Positions 26,986 through 35,649 of a stretch of 64,000 bases of DNA are shown here, piece by piece; positions within the stretch are counted from its first letter, which is position 1, and each line of letters begins with the position of its first letter. Position numbers and translations under genes: made by a program. The DNA is from Clostridiaceae bacterium (lineage in GTDB: Bacteria; Bacillota; Clostridia; Oscillospirales; Acutalibacteraceae): positions 41,961-105,960 of the forward strand of contig JAEERC010000045.1 of assembly GCA_016285645.1 (NCBI GenBank), given 5' to 3'. The notes below the pieces were generated by a model. That model had not been told where the DNA came from. It ran no database searches and saw only the letters and a list, made by a program, of their open reading frames with translations.

Positions 26986-28191
26986 TTGAAAAAGTTCAGA
27001 CAAATACTCGAAAAGCCCTGGGCGGCGATGACCCTCGCGCTGTGCAGCGCCGTTCTTCTCTATATGATTCTTTCAAACCTTACCGCCGTGGGCAACGGGC
27101 TCAAAGCGGTGTGGAACCTTATTTCACCCGTGATTACGGGCATAATAATCGCCTATCTTATGAATCCGCTTTCGGACTTTTTTGAATTCAGAGTTTTCTC
27201 GAAAGTCAAGAAAAAGGAAAGCGCCCACACACTGGCGGTTATATGCACGGTAATCTGCCTGATTTTAATAATCGCCATTCTACTCACGGCTCTCATTCCC
27301 TCGCTTGTACAGAGCGTGTCAAATCTTATATCCAACCGCGAGGTATATATCGGAAAAGCCAAGGGTCTCATAGATAAAGCGGAGGCGTTTTTCGCAAAAA
27401 GAAATATTAAGGTGGACACCTCAAAAATACTCAGTCTGACGGATATTTCCTCGGCGAAAATCACGGACTATCTCAAAAACAACATAAAGCCCATAGCCAG
27501 CGCCATAGGCGATGTGGGCGCGAGCGTGTCGAACTTCCTTGTGGGCGTTCTTTTCGGCGTGTGCTTCCTTGTTGCGGAAACGCCGCTTAAATCGGGGCTC
27601 GCGAAAGCGCGCGCGATGTTCCTGCCCAAGGACCGTCTTGAAAGACACAACGAACTCTGGAAAAGCTTCAACACCGTGTTTATGCGCTATCTCAGCTGCA
27701 CTCTGCTCGACGCTCTGATAATCGCGGCGGGCGTGTTCATCTTCCTGCTTATTATGCGAATGCCCTACGCCGCGCTTATAGCCGTGCTTGTGGGCTTTAC
27801 AAACATAATTCCCACATTCGGACCGATGATAGGCGGCGCGCTGGGAATGTTTTTCCTTGTGCTGGACAAACCCCTGAACGCGCTTTGGTTCTTCATTTTC
27901 ATCTGCGTGTGGCAGGCAATTGACGGTATGATCATAAAGCCCAAACTGTTCAGCGGCTCGCTCGGCATTCCCGCGGTGTGGACTCTTGTTCTCATCATTC
28001 TCGGCGGCAAGGTCGCGGGCATTCTCGGCATAGTGCTTTCAATTCCCTTCGCGGCGATGTTCGTTATTTTCTACCGCGAGAGCATACGCCCGAGAATTGA
28101 GAAACGAATTGCCAGAATCAACGGCGCTGAAGAATCTGCACCCGAAGAAACAGCCGGCACGGAAGAAGAAAACGGCGAAGAAGGCGAATAA
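26986..28191 (+). CDS. AI-2E family (PerM/YtvI-type) membrane protein
   Basis: A 401-residue polytopic membrane protein of the AI-2 exporter / PerM family. It starts at a TTG behind AAAGGTG. Hydrophobic helices lie near residues 15-35, 38-58, 75-100 and then as a C-terminal set. The family-typical long soluble stretch lies between, and the conserved GFTNIIPTFGPMIGGALG block is present near residue 265-285. The last 30 residues are acidic and probably disordered. Family members have been linked to autoinducer or Na+/H+ export; the substrate here is unknown. Confidence 0.88.
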   Translation: MKKFRQILEKPWAAMTLALCSAVLLYMILSNLTAVGNGLKAVWNLISPVITGIIIAYLMNPLSDFFEFRVFSKVKKKESAHTLAVICTVICLILIIAILLTALIPSLVQSVSNLISNREVYIGKAKGLIDKAEAFFAKRNIKVDTSKILSLTDISSAKITDYLKNNIKPIASAIGDVGASVSNFLVGVLFGVCFLVAETPLKSGLAKARAMFLPKDRLERHNELWKSFNTVFMRYLSCTLLDALIIAAGVFIFLLIMRMPYAALIAVLVGFTNIIPTFGPMIGGALGMFFLVLDKPLNALWFFIFICVWQAIDGMIIKPKLFSGSLGIPAVWTLVLIILGGKVAGILGIVLSIPFAAMFVIFYRESIRPRIEKRIARINGAEESAPEETAGTEEENGEEGE

Positions 28192-28201
28192 CAGCTTTCT
28201 G

Positions 28202-28230
28202 TTGCGCGGTTTTACAAATCGGCTTATAAT
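28202..28230 (+). promoter_or_regulatory. Promoter of the secreted GxCxG esterase gene
   Basis: TTGCGC (28202-28207), 17-base spacer, TATAAT (28225-28230). It begins only 10 bases after the stop of the AI-2E-family gene, so the esterase has its own transcription start. Confidence 0.7.
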
Positions 28231-28264
28231 AGTATATTATGCTAAAAAAAGCGGAGGAACAAAG

Positions 28265-29311
28265 ATGAAAAGAGTTGTATCTGTTTTGCTCGCGCTCGTT
28301 ATGGCGTTATCGTTCGCAAACGCCGCCTGCGCCATGAGCATTGATGAGGGCGTTGACAACCTGCGCACTCTCTGGACCAGGGGCAACGGTCCGCTTGTAA
28401 ACGGCTACGACATTGATTACAGCTGCTATTCACCTGTTGAAAACGGCGCTTCCGCCGACAAAAAATACCCGCTTGTCATTATAATGGCGGGCGCTCTTGA
28501 GGGTCTTGTTGAGGGCTTTGAGCTCACGGCAAACGGGCTCGCCACCTGGACGGCGGACGAATACCAGAGCAGGTTCAACAACGGCGCGGCATTTCTGCTT
28601 ATAGGCAGAGCGCCCGAGGAGAGCAACAGATACTGGGATTCATCCGAAATAATACCCGCTTTCAAGGCGGCGATAGACGAATACATTGAGAAAAATCCAA
28701 ATATCGACACCGACCGCATCTATCTTGTGGGCTGGTGCCTCGGCGGCACGGGCTCGCTCAACCTTACCGCGATGTATCCCGACTTTTTCGCCGCGTCTAT
28801 GATTATGGTGCCCAGCCGCGCGATTACAAAGGGCGAGGCGGAAATACTAAAGGATAAACCCGTATGGTTTATGGCGTGCAAAAACGACACCTATGTTTCT
28901 TACGACAGAATAGTAAAGCCGAGCTGGGAAAACCTCAGGAAGGCGGCAAACGACCCCGAAAAAATCCGCTGTACCATTTACGACAGGGCGCCCGGTGTCA
29001 CCCTCGCGGACAAATTCCCCTTTATAAACGACCACGATGTGTGGACGAATGTCGCCTATGATATGAAGAGCGGCAACGAGATTTACGAGGGCGAAAAAAC
29101 CGTTGACGGAAACGGGAACGAAATAACCTCGCCGGAGGTCATCTCCTGGCTCAATTCCTACACCCTTGAAAAGGATATCGACACCTCGGGCAAACTCCCC
29201 TCAAAGTTTTACCGCTTCTGGTATGAGGATTTTATCAACGCCCACCGCGTAATCCTGATTAAGATTATCCTCCGCTTCCTTGACACATTCGGTTATATTG
29301 ATCTGTACTGA
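28265..29311 (+). CDS. Secreted alpha/beta hydrolase with cysteine in the nucleophile elbow
   Basis: A 348-residue secreted hydrolase resembling the predicted peptidase/esterase (COG4099-like) branch. The start is the ATG at 28265 behind GGAGGAAC; a longer in-frame stretch from 28097 overlaps the preceding gene and the promoter. The signal peptide is MKRVVSVLLALVMALSFANA. The elbow reads GWCLGG at residues 156-161, so the nucleophile position is Cys158 rather than Ser, as in dienelactone hydrolases. Candidate acid and His are in KNDTYVSYD and NDHDVW. The C-terminus ILIKIILRFLDTFGYIDLY is hydrophobic. Function beyond hydrolase is unknown. Confidence 0.75.
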   Translation: MKRVVSVLLALVMALSFANAACAMSIDEGVDNLRTLWTRGNGPLVNGYDIDYSCYSPVENGASADKKYPLVIIMAGALEGLVEGFELTANGLATWTADEYQSRFNNGAAFLLIGRAPEESNRYWDSSEIIPAFKAAIDEYIEKNPNIDTDRIYLVGWCLGGTGSLNLTAMYPDFFAASMIMVPSRAITKGEAEILKDKPVWFMACKNDTYVSYDRIVKPSWENLRKAANDPEKIRCTIYDRAPGVTLADKFPFINDHDVWTNVAYDMKSGNEIYEGEKTVDGNGNEITSPEVISWLNSYTLEKDIDTSGKLPSKFYRFWYEDFINAHRVILIKIILRFLDTFGYIDLY

Positions 29312-29312
29312 T

Positions 29313-29348
29313 AAAAAATCCCCGGACTTAAAAGTCCGGGGATTTTTT
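29313..29348. terminator. Bidirectional terminator between the convergent esterase and lipase genes
   Basis: AAAAAATCCCCGGACTT and its perfect complement, with A and T tracts on the two sides. Confidence 0.92.
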
Positions 29349-29355
29349 TGCCGTT

Positions 29356-31266
29356 TTAAATTTTAATCAGACTGAATACCGTGCGTAAAAGGGCGGCAAT
29401 CTGCATTGCGAAAAGTGAGAAGAAATCGGTCAGACCGAGTTTCTGCAAAACATTCAGGAAAGCGTCCGGGAACGGCGTGGGGTTGTCCTTCACGGTGCCG
29501 TCCGCTTCGGGCAGCGCGTTTTGCGAGAGCACGGTAAATCCCTTTGTGCGCAGGTTGAGCGGCATGACGCCGTCAAAGGTGTAGCAGGCGGTCAGGTGCA
29601 GGCAGGCGGGGCCTTCATCGGGAATACCGCCCGTGAACGCAAGCGTCTTTTTCTCGCCCGGCTTAAGGGTCAATCCCGCGTTTAAATTGAAAGCGAGCGG
29701 CGCCTCCTTGCAGTAGAGCGAGGTGACGGTGATTGTGCCCTCATCGCAGGTGTTCCTGATTGTAACGCTGTTGCAGCCGCTGTCGAGATAGCCGGGAACA
29801 TCCGAATCAAAATTGAAATCTATGTGGTATGAAATGTGGTCGGAGGTTATGAACTGCGGAAAATCGGGGTCGCTGTAAACATCCGTTATTCTGTCGGTCA
29901 TAAGCAGTTCGAATGTAAGCGAGCGCGTGGCGGGAGTCCAGTATGTCCAGGCGTGGAAGTTGCCGTCTGCGAACCAGGTGGCGTCGGGGAGATAGCAAGT
30001 TGAGGCGTCAATGTCCATAGCGGGCGATACCTTGTATTTTCCGCCGCAAGCGTTAATCTGCTTATAGCCGTCCGGGAATCTCTCGCCGTAGGGGGCGCAG
30101 GTCGCTCCCGTGGCGCTGTTTACGGGAATAATCGCATCGGAATTTATCTGCGAGCCGCTCACGGCGGGGTCGCCGCAGCCGGTGATTATGGAAATATGGC
30201 TTCCGTTGGCGTTTAACTCGTTGAATTTTTCGCCCATTGTCGGCAGAATTTCGTAGTGGAAGCGGTCGCTCTGCTCAATGAGGGGTGCGCAGGCGGGGTC
30301 GGAGAGATATTTTTCCTTCATCTCCTCGTAGTGTTCAACGGGCACAAAATCCCATATGCTCGGCCAGTAGCCCATTGTGTCGGCAAGGTAGGGAACAAGG
30401 GCGTTGAATATGTCGTCAATGAAGCCGAGATTTATCGCCTTGACAAGCCATTCATAGGTCTCCTCCTTGAAGAAGCCGACCTCAATCATTTTTATAAGCG
30501 TGACCTCGTCGAGATGAGCGTTGCCGGAGAGCAGGTCGTAGGCAAGCGCCGCTCCGCCTATTGCGGGGGAAGAGAGCACGGCGTTGTCAACATCGCCCCT
30601 GTCGCCGTAGAGGGCAAGGTATGTGGCGGTTACCTGACCGCCGTGGCTCAAGCCGAAGATGTTGACCTTGTCCTTGCCGGTATATTCCTTGACGGATTGG
30701 ATATACTCATTGAGACGGTCCGCGTTATATTCGGCGCCCAGGCGGAAATCGGGGCTGAAATTGAAAATGTTTTCCTCGTCTATGTAGTTCGCAAGCATTG
30801 CGGAAATCTCACGCTCGTAAAGCATATATTCCGTGTCGTTTTCGTGAATGTATTTGTCATTCGTTTGAGCGGCGCCGGTATAGTAGGGCTTCAAGTCATA
30901 TACGCTTGTTCCGTCGGGGTTGCAGGCGATATAGGGCCAGGTGTGCTTTAACTCCTCGGCGGCTATTCTCGCTATGCGGTCGGCGTTGTCAAAAGGCATT
31001 GCGCCTATGGCGAGCGCCACCTCGCCGATGCGGTTGAGAATATTCGACAACAGGTCGTCGAATGTTACTCCGTTCCAGGCGGGGATTGCCGTTTCGGGGT
31101 CATCCCCGAGCATGAGCCACGCTCCGCCGTAGCCGGGAACAAACACCACGGGGTAATCCGATATTTCGCCCTTGATGTCAACGGGGAACTGAATGAGCGC
31201 GAAGGCGCCGACCGTGCCCGTTACAACAAGTAAAACGGCAAGCGCGAATGAAATGATTTTTTTCAT
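29356..31266 (-). CDS. Secreted lipase-like alpha/beta hydrolase
   Basis: A 636-residue secreted hydrolase and the last gene of a five-gene operon. The start is the ATG at 31266; a GTG three codons earlier is part of the ribosome site. The signal peptide MKKIISFALAVLLVVTG is followed by VVFVPGYGGAW (oxyanion-side motif) and the nucleophile elbow GLSHGG at 205-210 with Ser207. The block DASTCYLPDATWF and the PSIWDFVPVEHYEE block tie it to the hydrolase at 14788. A beta-rich C-terminal region (about residues 480-580) resembles an Ig-like domain, then the hydrophobic tail ALLRTVFSLIKI. Probably lipid or ester cleavage at the envelope. Confidence 0.8.
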   Translation of the reverse strand: MKKIISFALAVLLVVTGTVGAFALIQFPVDIKGEISDYPVVFVPGYGGAWLMLGDDPETAIPAWNGVTFDDLLSNILNRIGEVALAIGAMPFDNADRIARIAAEELKHTWPYIACNPDGTSVYDLKPYYTGAAQTNDKYIHENDTEYMLYEREISAMLANYIDEENIFNFSPDFRLGAEYNADRLNEYIQSVKEYTGKDKVNIFGLSHGGQVTATYLALYGDRGDVDNAVLSSPAIGGAALAYDLLSGNAHLDEVTLIKMIEVGFFKEETYEWLVKAINLGFIDDIFNALVPYLADTMGYWPSIWDFVPVEHYEEMKEKYLSDPACAPLIEQSDRFHYEILPTMGEKFNELNANGSHISIITGCGDPAVSGSQINSDAIIPVNSATGATCAPYGERFPDGYKQINACGGKYKVSPAMDIDASTCYLPDATWFADGNFHAWTYWTPATRSLTFELLMTDRITDVYSDPDFPQFITSDHISYHIDFNFDSDVPGYLDSGCNSVTIRNTCDEGTITVTSLYCKEAPLAFNLNAGLTLKPGEKKTLAFTGGIPDEGPACLHLTACYTFDGVMPLNLRTKGFTVLSQNALPEADGTVKDNPTPFPDAFLNVLQKLGLTDFFSLFAMQIAALLRTVFSLIKI

Positions 31267-31288
31267 ATAATTCACTCCCGAATAAGTT

Positions 31289-31780
31289 TCAGTTTACCGA
31301 ATATGACGACGACTGCTGGGCGTCCATAACATAGTCTATGGCGAGAATAACCGCGAGGGCGAGCACGGTGTCGCAGTTGTCCTCAATATAGAGTTCAAAA
31401 CAGTCGCCCCACGACATCCATTTTTTATGGATGGACGCTATGAGCTTTGAGCCGTCTTTGACGGTGTAATCGTGGCCGAGAAAATCGCCCTCAACCGCCC
31501 AGTCCGTGCCCTCAACAAGATATTTCGGCTTGAGCAGCGAGAACTTCTGCGCAATCTGCACGCTGTCCTTCCCCTCCCTGACTATTTCAAAGCGGGGCAT
31601 TAACTTGAACATAACCTTCTGAACGAGGGCGAGCTCCTTGCCCTGCGTGTCGTAGATGTGCAGGGTTTTCGGTATTTTCAGAAGTTCGCTTTCTATATAA
31701 TAACGCTGTTCATCGTTTTCATCGGTGATGTAGTATTTGTTTTTGAGTGAAAAAACCTTTTGCCTTATATACAGATACAT
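31289..31780 (-). CDS. LURP-one-related (tubby-like fold) protein
   Basis: A 163-residue cytoplasmic protein of the LURP-one-related family, a 12-stranded tubby-like barrel around a helix. I start it at the ATG at 31780 behind GAGGT, ten bases after the metallophosphoesterase ends. Segments MYLYIRQKVFSLKNKYYITD, FKLMPRFEIVREGKD and KWMSWGDCFELYIED fit the family. Related tubby-type proteins bind phosphoinositides, and bacterial LURP-one roles are unknown. Its place between an envelope phosphatase and a lipase hints at lipid sensing; inference only. Confidence 0.8.
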   Translation of the reverse strand: MYLYIRQKVFSLKNKYYITDENDEQRYYIESELLKIPKTLHIYDTQGKELALVQKVMFKLMPRFEIVREGKDSVQIAQKFSLLKPKYLVEGTDWAVEGDFLGHDYTVKDGSKLIASIHKKWMSWGDCFELYIEDNCDTVLALAVILAIDYVMDAQQSSSYSVN

Positions 31781-31790
31781 ATTGTTTACC

Positions 31791-32993
31791 TCACAGTGAC
31801 GCAACAAAATCAATAATAACGCTGACCATACTTATAATAAGATTCTTTACAGCCATAATGAATTTCAGCGGCGAGTTCCCGTAATCCTTATACGGCTCGT
31901 CAATCTGCTTTTCAAAGCGGGCGTTGCCCGTTTTCACGCTGCCCTCATAGGTGAACATCTCGTTGTCATAGTTCGTCACATCGTCCTCGTGAAGGGTGAT
32001 GAGGCGGCAGCCGTAGGGGCCGATTTTGGCAAACTCCGAGCCGTAGTTGAAGCCCATTTCTATACCGTCGTATGTGCCCGTGAAGCCCTCAACATGCTGG
32101 TGGCCGAAGTAGGCACCTATGACATCGCCCTGTTCCTTCCACGCCTTGAACTCGTCCGTCGGCTCGCAGGGCTTGTAGGCAAAGAAATTATAACCTGCCG
32201 CGGTTTCGGGATTGAGGCGGTAAAACTTTCCGCCCGCCGCTCTCGCGCCCTCGTCAAAGGGGCTGCACTCAACAAAAAGATTGCCTATATCCGCCGCCTG
32301 AATGTGCTGGAAGAGAATGGCGGGAATCGGCTCACCGCCGTTTTGCTCCGTTATTTCTCCCGCTGTGCGGCTGTACCAGTCAATCTGGTCGGCGTTTAAG
32401 CCGCCCCTGCCCGTGTCGAGCACCCAGATACCGAATTTTTCCGCCCCATCCGAGCCGTAAATGCTCAGGCGGTAGTCGATTCTGCCGTCGGAATCGTCGC
32501 TCATATCAAAGGCGAGCGAGTTTGAATAGCCCGAATAGATTTCAAGCCACTCCTCGTTTGTCAGACCGACCTTGTGGTCGTTGTTGCCCTGAACCAGAGC
32601 GAACGGCACGCCCGACTTCTGAAACACGGAGAGCACCGCGTCGGAGGCGGCAATAACATTCTCCTTGGTTTTGTCGTGGTCGATTTCACCGTTTGTATTA
32701 ACAACAACGCCCTCGCGGAAGCTTTCGCCGTCAATGCCGATATCGCCCGCGCGGCTGTCCTCAACCAAATCGCCCGTGAAAACTATCAGGTCGGGAGAGG
32801 TCTCCTCGATTGCGAGGGTGATGAGATTCACCATATCATAAGCGGGGAACTGATCATCCTGCGTGTCGGAGAGAACGAGAATTTTAAACTCGCCGTTTTT
32901 AAAACGGAGTGTTTTATCATCCGCGGAAAAAGCGCCGGCGCAGAATGTCAGCAGCAATGCCGCGCAAAGAACAATCGAAAGTACCTTTTTCAT
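31791..32993 (-). CDS. Secreted calcineurin-like metallophosphoesterase
   Basis: A 400-residue phosphoesterase with a signal peptide (MKKVLSIVLCAALLLTFC, then AGAFSA). Metal-site motifs appear in the family order: SDTQ near residue 43 (the DxH position carries Gln), GDLVED near 74, GNND near 135 with Asn-Asp in place of the usual Asn-His-Asp, a His in FQHIQ, and GHQH near 310. It resembles the purple-acid-phosphatase/Icc branch. The C-terminal NLIISMVSVIIDFVASL is hydrophobic and may anchor it. It sits in an operon with a GPH transporter and a lipase, suggesting scavenging of phosphate or phosphorylated sugars or lipids; inference. Confidence 0.85.
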   Translation of the reverse strand: MKKVLSIVLCAALLLTFCAGAFSADDKTLRFKNGEFKILVLSDTQDDQFPAYDMVNLITLAIEETSPDLIVFTGDLVEDSRAGDIGIDGESFREGVVVNTNGEIDHDKTKENVIAASDAVLSVFQKSGVPFALVQGNNDHKVGLTNEEWLEIYSGYSNSLAFDMSDDSDGRIDYRLSIYGSDGAEKFGIWVLDTGRGGLNADQIDWYSRTAGEITEQNGGEPIPAILFQHIQAADIGNLFVECSPFDEGARAAGGKFYRLNPETAAGYNFFAYKPCEPTDEFKAWKEQGDVIGAYFGHQHVEGFTGTYDGIEMGFNYGSEFAKIGPYGCRLITLHEDDVTNYDNEMFTYEGSVKTGNARFEKQIDEPYKDYGNSPLKFIMAVKNLIISMVSVIIDFVASL

Positions 32994-33011
32994 TTTTTCT
33001 CCTTTATGAAT

Positions 33012-34532
33012 TTACGCCTGCTGTTCTTCGGCGTCGCGTTCGAGTTTTTCCATAAGCGCGCGCTTTGCCCTTGATTTTTCAAGATCCATATACATACGCT
33101 CTCTGGTCTTGCTGTCGATGTTGTAGAAAATCATCGGGATAAGGGCGAGGAAGTCGAATATGAGATGCGGCCCGAGGGCGATTAAGAACAGGCGCCATTT
33201 TGTCTGCTGGGTCTGAACCGCGGTTTCGCCGATTTCATACTGCGCCCAGTCCTGCAAAAGACTCGCGTTGATAATGCGCAGTATCGCGTCCTTGATTTTT
33301 GTGAAATAGCCGTTTATAAGATTTATGGTCGCCTCAACCCTGAAACCGTTCTGCCACTCGCAGTAGTCGAGCACTTCGTAGTTTATCTCCTTGCCGACTA
33401 TGCCCTTTGTGGCGTAGAACACCATTTCAATACAGTTGCCGATTGCGAAGGCGATTGACATAGGCAGTTTTTTCTGATAAAAGCCGTTTTTCTCGCCGCC
33501 TATGAGACCCGTAAAGAAGAACAGCGCCTCGCTTACGAAAATTGAGCCGCTCGAGAAATACCAGAGGGTTCTTGTTGAAAACTTCTGCCTGAATTTAGGC
33601 GCAAAGGCGTAGGAGGCGTAGGATATCGGCATGCCCGGTATGCCCGCGATTGTGGGCAGCATATTGAAATTGAGAACATCGTTATAATACAGGTCCTCGC
33701 CCGAGCCGATGTCTATGCCGCCGATTAAACCCGTGAGCGTATAGATAAGAAGCGGCCTGTTGCGGAAAACCGAGAGAACGCCCTTGACGGGGTGCGGCGG
33801 CTTTTCGCTCTGCGGCACGCGCTCCTTGCTTACAATGTACCAGTATATTGTAGGTACGGTCGCGATAATCCAGATGACAAGTTTGAATGATATAAACGTT
33901 TTTGTAAGGCTGATTTTCAGCTTGCCGTTGTTGATAAGGTCATACAGAAGCCCCAGAATCTGCGATGGCAGCTTGCCTATCAGGTCCGAGACGAAATTCG
34001 CCGTTACAAGCAGACTCGTTCGTTCATTCGGGTTCGGTGTGAACACGTTTTCTATGTATCCGCCGCCGCCGAAAAACGCGCCGATTGTTTCGTTGAAATA
34101 CATAAGCACCATATAGGCAATCAACTTCTGCCCGGCGTTCATATTGAAGTAGGTTGCGATAAGGGGCAGAAATATGGTGTAAATGCCCGATATGACGCTC
34201 GGAATCATCGCGAGGTACTGGAAGGGCTTGAACTTGCCCCAGCGCGTGCGCATATTGTCAATAATCGCGGCGGAAACCGGGTCGTTTATTATGTCGTAAA
34301 CCGTGAGCGTGGCAGTTGCCTTGGCGAGGCCTTTGGGCTGCACGCCGAAAATCTTGTAAAGCCAGATGTCCGCGCCGACATCATACTGACCGAGCGAGAG
34401 CATATGCAGCGCGCTGTAGGCGATGTAGCCGACTCTCTCCTTTGTGGTGCAGAACAGGCGGTTCATATACGCCTGATTCATCCTGAAATCATCTTCAAGC
34501 TGTTCGGAGTTTCTTACCTTCTCCTCACTCAT
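33012..34532 (-). CDS. GPH/MelB-type MFS symporter
   Basis: A 506-residue, twelve-helix transporter of the glycoside-pentoside-hexuronide:cation symporter family. The family segment TRWGKFKPF follows the first helices, and DIINDPVSAAIID and the ERMYMDLEK end are shared with the second copy at 45478-46998. Both have unusually long N- and C-terminal cytoplasmic extensions. It overlaps the upstream zinc-ribbon membrane protein gene by eight bases and precedes the metallophosphoesterase by 18. The substrate is unknown; genes beside it are lipase and phosphatase, not a glycosidase. Confidence 0.87.
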   Translation of the reverse strand: MSEEKVRNSEQLEDDFRMNQAYMNRLFCTTKERVGYIAYSALHMLSLGQYDVGADIWLYKIFGVQPKGLAKATATLTVYDIINDPVSAAIIDNMRTRWGKFKPFQYLAMIPSVISGIYTIFLPLIATYFNMNAGQKLIAYMVLMYFNETIGAFFGGGGYIENVFTPNPNERTSLLVTANFVSDLIGKLPSQILGLLYDLINNGKLKISLTKTFISFKLVIWIIATVPTIYWYIVSKERVPQSEKPPHPVKGVLSVFRNRPLLIYTLTGLIGGIDIGSGEDLYYNDVLNFNMLPTIAGIPGMPISYASYAFAPKFRQKFSTRTLWYFSSGSIFVSEALFFFTGLIGGEKNGFYQKKLPMSIAFAIGNCIEMVFYATKGIVGKEINYEVLDYCEWQNGFRVEATINLINGYFTKIKDAILRIINASLLQDWAQYEIGETAVQTQQTKWRLFLIALGPHLIFDFLALIPMIFYNIDSKTRERMYMDLEKSRAKRALMEKLERDAEEQQA

Positions 34533-35439
34533 CGGCGCTCACCTCCTCCGCTTTCTTCTTTTCCTCTTCTATTTCTTTTAAAAGTTCTTCTTCAATCTCT
34601 TTTTCGCGGGCGGCTTCATCTTCGCTCCTGCTCCCCTTCTGCTCTTCGGCGAGCCGCGCCTCCTCGGCGTCTCTCTGCTCCTGAAGGCGCCTGTACTGCT
34701 CCCTGCGTATCTCTTCCGGGGAAAGAGTTTTCTGCATTTCGAAATATTCCTCAATGGGTATTCCGCCCACATAGCACTGCTTGTGGCGCACTTCGATTCC
34801 CTTATAAATCGTAATCATATCCACCGCGGCATTGACCGCCTGCAGCAGGATATAGAGAAACGCGCCGAAAGCGAGTTTGCCCGAATATACGGGCGACGCC
34901 GTGTTTAAAGCGAAAACGGCGGCGGCGCCGATGCTTGTAATAAGAAGAAGCGAATTGATTATATACCCTCTGAGCTTTGCCCTTTTTGAGCAGGCGAGCA
35001 TAAGCAGGGCAAAATGCACCAGCCACATCACAACCGAAAGCGCAAGCAGGACGAGGCAGGCGGTCAGGGCTTTATCCGCCGTGATAATACCGTTTTCGGT
35101 TATTGTGTCAATCGAGTTATAAACGGTCAGCAGCGAAACATTGCCCTCGTAATCCGAATAGGGCAGATTGAACCTGCACTTCGCCAGCGGCAGAAATAGC
35201 GCCGCCACGGGAATAAAGGAAGTGCAAATCCTCGCCACGGCAAGCTTTGAGCCGACGAAAGACGCTTTGAGGCGGTCCAGTTTTTTCTGAAAATGGTAGT
35301 GCTGAACCTCGGCTGTGTCCGCCTGCTGCATAAGCCTCTCCTGCAGGTCGTAAACAACTATGTTCGCTCCGCAGTGAGGGCAGTGCTGGCGCCAGTCCGT
35401 AATTTTAAGGTGCCCGTTGCACTTGGGACAGTTTGCCAT
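34525..35439 (-). CDS. Zinc-ribbon membrane protein with charged C-terminal coiled coil
   Basis: A 304-residue protein I do not recognise as a named family. It has an N-terminal zinc ribbon (C4, C7, C20, C23: CPKC and CPHC), an amphipathic linker, about four transmembrane segments between residues 70 and 210, and then a highly charged Glu/Arg/Lys coiled coil (residues about 245-304). It is the first gene of the operon running to the lipase at 29356. The arrangement suggests a membrane-bound scaffold or regulator. Stop and next start overlap by eight bases, so translation is coupled. Confidence 0.75.
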   Translation of the reverse strand: MANCPKCNGHLKITDWRQHCPHCGANIVVYDLQERLMQQADTAEVQHYHFQKKLDRLKASFVGSKLAVARICTSFIPVAALFLPLAKCRFNLPYSDYEGNVSLLTVYNSIDTITENGIITADKALTACLVLLALSVVMWLVHFALLMLACSKRAKLRGYIINSLLLITSIGAAAVFALNTASPVYSGKLAFGAFLYILLQAVNAAVDMITIYKGIEVRHKQCYVGGIPIEEYFEMQKTLSPEEIRREQYRRLQEQRDAEEARLAEEQKGSRSEDEAAREKEIEEELLKEIEEEKKKAEEVSADE

Positions 35440-35473
35440 TTACCGACTCCCCTTTTCTTTTAATTTAAATTAT

Positions 35474-35502
35474 ATTATTGCATAAATCGGCAATTCTTTC
35501 AA
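35474..35502 (-). promoter_or_regulatory. Promoter of the five-gene envelope operon
   Basis: Minus-strand TTGAAA (35497-35502), 17-base spacer, AATAAT (35474-35479), with a TG one base upstream of the -10 (TGCAATAAT), an extended -10. Gene gaps downstream are 8-base overlap, 18, 10 and 22 bases with no terminator, which defines the operon from 35439 to 29356. Confidence 0.7.
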
Positions 35503-35571
35503 GGCAAATGAGGCGTTTCGGATATGTAAGGAATGTAAATTTTTAAGATATTTTTTTATTCTATTTTAATG

Positions 35572-35600
35572 TTGATTAAGTCTGAGTGTTTTGATATAAT
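35572..35600 (+). promoter_or_regulatory. Promoter of the oxidoreductase-hydA operon
   Basis: TTGATT (35572-35577), 17-base spacer, TATAAT (35595-35600). The predicted start near 35607 lies before the TTG start codon at 35650. Confidence 0.8.
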
Positions 35601-35649
35601 TATAATAACTGCGGCAAACCAATCAAATAATTCACTGGAGGATGATTCT

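Noticed and set aside
28097..28264. N-terminal extension of the GxCxG esterase frame
   Set aside because: The extension overlaps the previous gene and the esterase promoter, while the ATG at 28265 has a strong ribosome site and starts a clean signal peptide.
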